In this document: positions 1 through 5,557 of the stretch, in pieces
How the letters are laid out: every line of letters starts with the position of its first letter
How positions within the stretch are numbered: position 1 is the first letter of the stretch
Origin: Chitinophagales bacterium
GTDB taxonomy: Bacteria > Bacteroidota > Bacteroidia > Chitinophagales > UBA10324
Reading direction: 5' to 3'
Length of the DNA stretch: 5,557 nucleotides
Assembly: GCA_013695775.1 (NCBI GenBank)
Contig: JACCZV010000086.1
Location: forward strand, 1 to 5,557
Notes under the pieces: generated by a model
Told to the model about the DNA's origin: nothing
Databases searched by the model: none
Seen by the model: only the letters and a program-made list of their open reading frames with translations
Program-made: the position numbers and the translations under genes

Positions 1-2802
1 GAAAAAGGCTTTATAGACAGTATTCAATTTGCCATCAATGGCAATCAGGCAGTGCTGGAAAAAGATGAAAAGAATATTGACATAACCAGGTTACTGCTTA
101 AGAATCCCCTATTTCCCGGAGAAAAAATTATCATAAGCAGCCCTTTCCGTGTCAGAATACCAAGGACCTTTTCCAGGTTTGGTCATATAAAACAATCATA
201 TCAGATCACGCAGTGGTATCCCAAGCCCGCCGTTTACGATAGTAAGGGATGGCACCCTATGCCTTATCTCGACCAGGGGGAATTTTATTCCGACTTCGGA
301 TCATTTGATGTGACAATAACACTTCCTGATAATTATATAGTGGGAACAACCGGTTCATTACAGAATGAAAAAGAGATGAGATGGCTGGATTCACTGTCCG
401 CGGTAACAAAAGAGATTGTCAGCAACACCAAAGCAACCAATAAGGATGTTGTTGCAGAAAGATCTTCAAAAAAGGCAAAAGCTGAGAATGTCGTTCCATC
501 TTCCAAACGACTTAAAACTCTGAATTACAAAGCAGATAATGTTCATGACTTTGCCTGGTTTGCCGATAAAGAATATCTGGTGATGAAGAGTAAAGTTTCT
601 CTGTCAAATCATGATGTTATAACGTGGGCAATGTTCAAAGAGAAAAGTTCTTCATTATGGAAAAATGCCATTCACTTTGTCGATTCTTCTATCCACTTCT
701 ATTCCAAGTGGGTAGGTGATTATCCCTATCCTCAGGCTACGGCTGTTGAAGGTGCATTAAAGGCGGGAGATGGCATGGAATACCCAATGATTACCGTGGT
801 ATCTGATGGATTCCAGGGTGTTAAATCTCTTGAAACTGTGATTGCTCATGAAATAGGCCACAACTGGTTTTATGGAATACTCGGATTTAATGAACGAAAT
901 TATGCATGGATGGATGAAGGGATTAATTCTTTCTATGAAAATAGATATGTTGAAGCCCGTTATCCCCACCACGGATTACTTCCGGCAAATTCAGTAGCTG
1001 GGAAATTATTTGATTTGACTCAGTACCCGAGAAGCTTTCAAAACTATCTGCTATATGATTTTCAAGCCAATCGCCATGAGGATCAACCGATGAATATTGG
1101 TGCTGCTGAATTCACAACATTTAATTATGCAGCCATCGTCTATGCTAAAACCGCCGAAGTATGGAGATATCTTGAGGCTTATTTAGGAAGGGATTATTAT
1201 GATGAGCTCATGCATAATTTTTTTAATCAATGGAAATATAAACACCCTGATCCGAAAGATTTAAGAAGCTTCTTTGAGCAGGAAACAACGAAAGAGCTTG
1301 GGTGGCTCTTTGATGAGATAATTCCTACCAACCGGCATCTCGATTACAAATTGAAAAAAATAGGAGGTACAAAGGTTATCGGGAGTGATACTTACCAAAA
1401 ACTGACTATAGTGAACAAAGGGGACATCAAGGGTCCTTATACCGTTGATGGTATTAAGCATAATAAAATTACAAAGGAGATTTGGTATGAAGGCTTTGAT
1501 GGACAAAAAGAGGTGCTCTTTCCTAAAGGAAACTATGACGCTTTCAGGATTGACGCAGCCATGAACATTCCTGAGGTGAATCGCAGAAATAATACTCTAA
1601 GAGTTTCAGGCATGTTTAGACATATTGAAAAATTACGCTTTCAATGGCTGGGCAGCCTCGACAATCCAAAGCGTACTCAGCTATTTTTTACACCCACAAT
1701 CGGATCGAACAATTATGATAAGCTATGGCTTGGGTTCGCATTTTACAACTCACCACTCTCGAATAAACCATTGAGTTTTTTGTTTATGCCAGCTTATGGT
1801 ACAGGCAGCTATAAATTAATTGGGGTTGGGGAGGTAAATCTTCAATTATTTCTTCCTGGTGATTTCATTCATCGCATCAATCTTTCTTCTTCTATAAAAT
1901 CTTTTTCCTACGCCGATGCTTCCACCTTCGGTAGTGAAGGTGAAGCCAATTTTCGCTTCATAAAATTCACTCAGCAAATTAAATTAAATTTTAAACAACC
2001 GAATGCCAGAAGCACAGTGCAAGAAAATTTAATATTTCGAAATATTTTCCTCAGGCAGGATTTTGCTTATCTAATCACTCCTGATTTAATAACTAATAAT
2101 TTTCACCGGGCGATCAATCAACTGACCTATTCTCTGGAGAACCGAAAAAGAATAAATCCATTTGGACTTTCTATTTCTATAGAGGGCGGATCCTCTCAGG
2201 AAGGTAGCTTTTATCTAAAAACCTATGTGGAGGCAAAATATCGCATCACATATTCTGGTAAGAAGTCAGGTGTTGATTTACGACTTTTTACCGGCACAAT
2301 GCTTTCGGATAATTCGAATTTGAGATATAGCAATTTTCATCTTGGCCCTACCACCGGTGCTAAGGATTATCGCTTCGATGAAATATATTTGGGAAGAATG
2401 GAATCAACAGGCTGGCTATCACAGCAGATCTCTATTTCAGATGACGGTGGATTTAAAATGCGCACCGATGGCATGATACCTGAATTGGGTTATTCTGATA
2501 CCTGGATTGTTGCGATTAACAGCAAAGCCGCCTTCCCATATTTTTTACCTGTCTTCGTTTTTGCAGATGCTGGAATTCTACCCGCAATGGATATTTATTC
2601 AACTCTTCAGTTTGATGCAGGCATTGGCATCAAGCTGATTCCTGATATTGTAGAGGTTTATTTTCCGTTAATTTTTTCACATGATATAAGAACAAATCTT
2701 AATCGAACAGATATTTATAACACGTGGTACAAGCGAATTTCATTCACCTTCGACATAGGTAAGCTAAATCCATTTGAACTGATCCGTAATTTTACTTTCT
2801 GA
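1..2802 (+). CDS. M1-family zinc metallopeptidase with C-terminal outer-membrane beta-barrel-like domain (5' end missing)
   Basis: The frame is open from base 1, so the true start lies upstream. The GTG at 52 is internal, because the in-frame residues before it continue the domain. The visible part is 933 residues (numbered from base 1), ending in TGA. The peptidase core has the gluzincin signature HEIGH at residues 283-287 and the third zinc ligand Glu306 in WMDEG, exactly 18 residues after His287. The substrate-binding motif is GMEY at 258-261, in place of the family's GAMEN. Tyr381 in VYAKT is a candidate transition-state tyrosine. A Lys/Ser-rich linker spans about residues 130-175. From about residue 540 to the end, the protein alternates polar and hydrophobic or aromatic residues in short strands with Gly/Asn/Asp turns, and it ends in Phe (RNFTF), as outer-membrane barrels do. 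I infer export to the outer membrane, with the barrel anchoring the protease. The signal peptide would be in the missing part. Peptidase identity is sure; the barrel is a reading by eye, and the substrate is unknown. Confidence 0.9.
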   Translation, partial: EKGFIDSIQFAINGNQAVLEKDEKNIDITRLLLKNPLFPGEKIIISSPFRVRIPRTFSRFGHIKQSYQITQWYPKPAVYDSKGWHPMPYLDQGEFYSDFGSFDVTITLPDNYIVGTTGSLQNEKEMRWLDSLSAVTKEIVSNTKATNKDVVAERSSKKAKAENVVPSSKRLKTLNYKADNVHDFAWFADKEYLVMKSKVSLSNHDVITWAMFKEKSSSLWKNAIHFVDSSIHFYSKWVGDYPYPQATAVEGALKAGDGMEYPMITVVSDGFQGVKSLETVIAHEIGHNWFYGILGFNERNYAWMDEGINSFYENRYVEARYPHHGLLPANSVAGKLFDLTQYPRSFQNYLLYDFQANRHEDQPMNIGAAEFTTFNYAAIVYAKTAEVWRYLEAYLGRDYYDELMHNFFNQWKYKHPDPKDLRSFFEQETTKELGWLFDEIIPTNRHLDYKLKKIGGTKVIGSDTYQKLTIVNKGDIKGPYTVDGIKHNKITKEIWYEGFDGQKEVLFPKGNYDAFRIDAAMNIPEVNRRNNTLRVSGMFRHIEKLRFQWLGSLDNPKRTQLFFTPTIGSNNYDKLWLGFAFYNSPLSNKPLSFLFMPAYGTGSYKLIGVGEVNLQLFLPGDFIHRINLSSSIKSFSYADASTFGSEGEANFRFIKFTQQIKLNFKQPNARSTVQENLIFRNIFLRQDFAYLITPDLITNNFHRAINQLTYSLENRKRINPFGLSISIEGGSSQEGSFYLKTYVEAKYRITYSGKKSGVDLRLFTGTMLSDNSNLRYSNFHLGPTTGAKDYRFDEIYLGRMESTGWLSQQISISDDGGFKMRTDGMIPELGYSDTWIVAINSKAAFPYFLPVFVFADAGILPAMDIYSTLQFDAGIGIKLIPDIVEVYFPLIFSHDIRTNLNRTDIYNTWYKRISFTFDIGKLNPFELIRNFTF

Positions 2803-2872
2803 ATCGAAATTACCCTATTCCCTAAAGATATATAGTAGAAAATAATTAGGAATTGTTCAATAGAAATTTCAA

Positions 2873-2905
2873 ATTGTTTTTAACTATTCAGAAGCTCTAA
2901 TTTTG
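2873..2905 (+). promoter_or_regulatory. Candidate Bacteroidota-type promoter for the aldehyde dehydrogenase gene
   Basis: TAATTTTG at 2898-2905 fits the Bacteroidota -7 element TAnnTTTG at every defined position. ATTG at 2873-2876 matches three of four bases of the -33 element TTTG, with a 21-base spacer, which is within the usual range. Transcription would begin near 2912, leaving a leader of about 30 bases before the ATG at 2942. That leader has no Shine-Dalgarno sequence, as is common in this phylum. The rest of the 2803-2941 gap is AT-rich and shows no other clear signal. The short motif in AT-rich DNA could be a chance match. Confidence 0.45.
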
Positions 2906-2941
2906 AGTCCACTCTAAAAAATTCAGTTAGATACATTCACT

Positions 2942-4486
2942 ATGGCAATTAAAATTTCAACTTCCTTCTTAAAGAAGCTTCAAATAAAACCTATTTCTTC
3001 AGGGGCATGCACAGGCTCACGATGGCTTAAAACCTCCGGTGAATTGCTTGATTCATATTCACCGGCAGATGGCAAACTAATAGGTCAGATACGCCTCGCC
3101 TCTGCCTCGGATTACGAACAGATCATTTCCACAGCAGAGCAGGCTTTTCTTCAATGGAGGCAAGTTCCTGCTCCAAAACGCGGAGAATTAGTTCGTCAGA
3201 TTGGTGATGCGTTAAGAGAAAACAAAGAATCGCTTGGTGCTCTTGTCTCCTATGAAATGGGTAAAAGTCTCCAGGAGGGGATGGGTGAGGTTCAGGAGAT
3301 GATTGACATTTGTGATTTTGCAGTGGGCTTGTCTCGACAGCTCTATGGCTTAACGATGCACTCTGAGCGCCCCGATCATAGGATGTATGAGCAATGGCAT
3401 CCACTAGGCATTGTGGGCGTAATCTCAGCCTTTAATTTTCCGGTGGCGGTTTGGAGTTGGAATGCTATGATAGCACTTGTTTGCGGCGACGTGGTAGTTT
3501 GGAAACCATCGTCGAAGGTGATGATTTGCGCCGTTGCAACGCACCAGATCGTATCTGCGGTTTTGAAAAAGAACAATGTCCCGGAAGGGGTGCTGAACCT
3601 TATCGGCGGGAGCTCAAAAACTGTTGGAGATGTAATGCTGGAAGATCATCGCATTCCGCTTATCTCGGCAACAGGCTCTACAAAGGTAGGAATACGCGTA
3701 GCACAAAAAGTAGGCGAGCGGCTTGGAAGAACAATACTTGAACTGGGAGGCAACAATGCAATCATCATTTCAGAAAATGCCAATCTCGATCTTGCCATAA
3801 GGGCGGTAACCTTCGGCGCTGTGGGAACAGCAGGCCAGAGATGCACAACTACCCGTCGTTTGATAATTAATGAAAAAGTATACGATGAGGTGAAAAAAAA
3901 ATTAACTACGATCTACAGCCAGCTTAACGTAGGTAATCCCCTTAATGCGACTAATCATGTGGGGCCCCTTATAGATAAATATGCTGTCAATGATTTTATA
4001 AATGCTATAGAACAGGTAAAAGAACAAGGGGGTAAAATTTTAATAGGGGGAAAAGTAAAACAGGGTAAAAAATATGCGACAGGTTGCTATGTGGAGCCGT
4101 GCATTGCTGAGGTCCGCGAAAATCTGCCAATAGTTAAACATGAAACCTTTGCCCCTCTTCTCTACCTTATGAAGTACACAACACTGGATGAGGCGTTAAG
4201 GCTTCATAATGACGTTCCACAAGGATTATCCTCTGCAATTTTTACAGAAAACATGAGGGAGGTAGAGCAGTTCCTCTCCACAGCAGGCAGTGATTGCGGC
4301 ATTGCGAATGTAAACATTGGAACCAGCGGAGCTGAAATTGGCGGCGCGTTTGGGGGAGAAAAGGAAACTGGCGGCGGTCGTGAGTCAGGGAGTGATTCCT
4401 GGAAGGCTTATATGCGACGTCAGACCAACACCATCAATTTTGGTAAGTCATTGCCGCTTGCGCAAGGCATCAAATTTCAGATTTAG
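2942..4486 (+). CDS. amaB: Alpha-aminoadipic semialdehyde dehydrogenase (ALDH7 / antiquitin family)
   Basis: This is a cytoplasmic NAD(P)+-dependent enzyme. Its family oxidises alpha-aminoadipic semialdehyde (in equilibrium with piperideine-6-carboxylate) to alpha-aminoadipate in lysine breakdown. The 514 residues match the usual family length. The active site is complete: Asn165 (NFP, oxyanion), Lys188 (WKPS, cofactor), GSTKVG at 245-250 in the Rossmann fold, general base Glu267 (ELGGNN), nucleophile Cys301 (GQRC, 34 residues after Glu267), and Glu401/Phe403 (HETFAP). The subfamily is set by the C-terminal tail: GTSGAEIGGAFGGEK, then GGGRESGSD, YMRR and a final LPLAQGIKFQ. This is nearly the same as I recall for human ALDH7A1 and includes the loop that holds the aminoadipate carboxylate. 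The start is the first ATG after an in-frame TAA at 2915-2917. No other lysine-degradation gene is visible, so the substrate rests on subfamily membership; some ALDH7 members also act on other aldehydes, such as betaine aldehyde. The symbol follows the Pseudomonas name. Confidence 0.93.
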   Translation: MAIKISTSFLKKLQIKPISSGACTGSRWLKTSGELLDSYSPADGKLIGQIRLASASDYEQIISTAEQAFLQWRQVPAPKRGELVRQIGDALRENKESLGALVSYEMGKSLQEGMGEVQEMIDICDFAVGLSRQLYGLTMHSERPDHRMYEQWHPLGIVGVISAFNFPVAVWSWNAMIALVCGDVVVWKPSSKVMICAVATHQIVSAVLKKNNVPEGVLNLIGGSSKTVGDVMLEDHRIPLISATGSTKVGIRVAQKVGERLGRTILELGGNNAIIISENANLDLAIRAVTFGAVGTAGQRCTTTRRLIINEKVYDEVKKKLTTIYSQLNVGNPLNATNHVGPLIDKYAVNDFINAIEQVKEQGGKILIGGKVKQGKKYATGCYVEPCIAEVRENLPIVKHETFAPLLYLMKYTTLDEALRLHNDVPQGLSSAIFTENMREVEQFLSTAGSDCGIANVNIGTSGAEIGGAFGGEKETGGGRESGSDSWKAYMRRQTNTINFGKSLPLAQGIKFQI

Positions 4487-4591
4487 AAAACTATCCTTAA
4501 AACGACGCCATCGTTATAGTTATCCTGTTTTTGGTACCCCCCACTCCAGGCATTTACAATATGGGTTGATATAATTTAATTTCTATTTGAT

Positions 4592-5557
4592 ATGTCACTC
4601 TTGATTGTTTCGAATAGGCTGCCCGTAAATATCCATAGGAAGAAAGGAACATATGAGTATTCGTCAAGCCCTGGCGGCCTGGCTTCTGGAATGCGCTCTT
4701 ATGTAGAGAAAATTAAAAACCAGAACGATTCAGAAATGGAAGCTGGGTGGGTTGGCCTGGCGCATCAGTGAAACAAGCCGATCAGGAAAGAGTCAAAAAA
4801 GAGATGGCAAAAAACTTCGGAACACAATGCATATTCCTCTCCGAAGAATTAATTGAAAAATTTTATCATGGATTTTGTAACAAAACTCTATGGCCGTTAT
4901 TTCATTATTTCCCCTTGTATGCCGAATATGAAAACGAATTTTGGCAAGGATATCAAATTGTTAATGAACAGTTTTGCAATAAGGTGCTTGAGATATATAA
5001 GCCCGGTGATACCATCTGGGTTCACGATTATCACCTGATGCTTCTTCCGGGGATGATTCGTTGTAAAATTCCGGATGCAATTATTGGATTTTTTCTACAC
5101 ATACCATTTCCATCCTACGAAATGTTCAAATTGCTGCCCCGAAGTTGGAGTGAAGCACTTCTATCAGGCATATACGGCTCTAATCTCATCGCATTTCATA
5201 CACATAATTATCGCACCTCTTTCTTATTGTGCACCTTTCGCATACTTGGTCTTAAAAACATTATGGGCTCAGTGATTTATAACAATCGGGGGGTGAAAGT
5301 GGAGCAGTTCCCCATGGGCATTGACTATAAGAAATTTGAGGGAGCGGCCAAAAGCAAGGGAGTAAAAAGAGAACAGAGAAAATTAAAGCTATCCTTAAGC
5401 TCACAAAAACTGATCTTATCCATAGACAGGCAATATTATACAAAAGGTATTCTTCAACGATTGCTTGGCTTTGAAATGTTTCTTAATAGCTATCCGGAAT
5501 GGAGAGGAAAAGTTGTAATGATGATGGTGGTAATTCCTAGCCGAACAGGTGTAAAAT
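4592..5557 (+). pseudogene. otsA: Trehalose-6-phosphate synthase (GT20), frameshifted and cut by the window end
   Basis: An intact enzyme would join glucose from UDP-glucose to glucose-6-phosphate to make trehalose-6-phosphate. The ATG at 4592 is the first after an in-frame TAA (4577-4579) and has no Shine-Dalgarno sequence. It opens with IVSNRLPVN, including Arg9 of the active site, and GGLASG at residues 28-33. The frame then runs into TGA at 4769-4771 after 59 codons. The homology continues in the -1 frame from 4756 to the window end with no stop. It carries FCNKTLWPLFHY (4873-4908), WVHDYHLMLLP (5017-5049), FFLHIPFPSYEMF (5089-5127), FPMGIDY (5308-5328) and the RxxYTKG motif (5428-5448). 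The family's WVGWPG reads WVG-then-PG across the break, which suggests a 4-base loss. Other conserved sites have also drifted. The 3' part, perhaps with a fused trehalose phosphatase domain as in many Bacteroidota, lies outside the window. A sequencing error at 4754-4760 is the alternative, in which case this would be an ordinary otsA. Confidence 0.85.

Noticed and set aside
757..1506. Short - strand open frames opposite the M1 peptidase catalytic region
   Set aside because: They lie antisense to the conserved zinc-binding region and resemble no known family.
2857..2880. Terminator after the protease gene: GAAATTTC palindrome flanked by CAAT/ATTG and followed by T4-5
   Set aside because: The stem is almost all A-T, has an internal loop and leaves almost no room for a hairpin loop. 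It also overlaps the proposed -33 element.
3123..3404. Open frame on the - strand within the aldehyde dehydrogenase gene, with others at 3376-3576 and 3646-3846
   Set aside because: Their translations show no recognisable domain, and they lie opposite strongly conserved ALDH codons.
4497..4532. Terminator after the aldehyde dehydrogenase gene: AACGA/TCGTT hairpin with a later T5 run
   Set aside because: The stem is only 5 base pairs before a mismatch, and the T-run starts about 12 bases after the stem, so it does not have the form of an intrinsic terminator.
4537..4542. C6 tract upstream of the trehalose synthase start as a phase-variation tract
   Set aside because: Six bases is too short for a typical contingency tract, and it lies outside any recognised promoter spacer.
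4570..4575. TATAAT box 16 bases before the trehalose synthase ATG
   Set aside because: There is no TTGACA-like hexamer at the right distance and no TAnnTTTG/TTTG pair. A TATAAT string is expected by chance in this AT-rich gap.
4748..4771. Programmed ribosomal frameshift as an explanation for the break in the trehalose synthase
   Set aside because: GTTGGCCTGGCG has no slippery heptamer, no stem-loop is evident just downstream, and a -1 shift here would still lack the conserved Trp. Deletion explains both features.
4853..5275. Small + strand open frames at 4853-5038 and 5075-5275
   Set aside because: They are out of frame with the GT20 homology that runs through the same bases in the frame starting at 4756.
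4491..5398. Ten-base direct repeat CTATCCTTAA at 4491-4500 and 5389-5398
   Set aside because: It is short and AT-rich, one copy is inside coding sequence, and no flanking structure suggests a mobile element.

Overview
The window most likely comes from a member of the Bacteroidota. The sequence is AT-rich, neither visible start codon has a Shine-Dalgarno sequence, and one intergenic gap carries a match to the Bacteroidota promoter form TAnnTTTG. The large M1 metallopeptidase resembles secreted enzymes of that phylum. No 16S or other marker gene is present, so the assignment is an inference from style and protein type.

Layout, all on the + strand. (1) 1-2802 is the 3' part of a gene whose start lies outside the window. 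It encodes a secreted M1-family zinc metallopeptidase followed by about 390 residues that look like an outer-membrane beta-barrel. (2) 2803-2941 is a 139-base gap with a plausible promoter for the next gene. (3) 2942-4486 is a complete, intact aldehyde dehydrogenase of the ALDH7 (antiquitin / alpha-aminoadipic semialdehyde dehydrogenase) family. (4) 4487-4591 is a 105-base gap with no convincing regulatory signal. (5) 4592 to the window end is the 5' part of a trehalose-6-phosphate synthase gene. Its reading frame is broken near codon 55, and several otherwise conserved residues are changed further on, so it is called a probable pseudogene.

The three genes do not form a recognisable pathway or a tight operon. 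The gaps are over 100 bases, and the middle gene seems to have its own promoter. A loose stress or osmolyte link between the ALDH7 enzyme and trehalose synthesis is possible but speculative. I see no mobile element, CRISPR array, RNA gene or defence system. The points most worth checking are the trehalose synthase lesion and the protease-barrel fusion. I did not find strong evidence for a new biological system.
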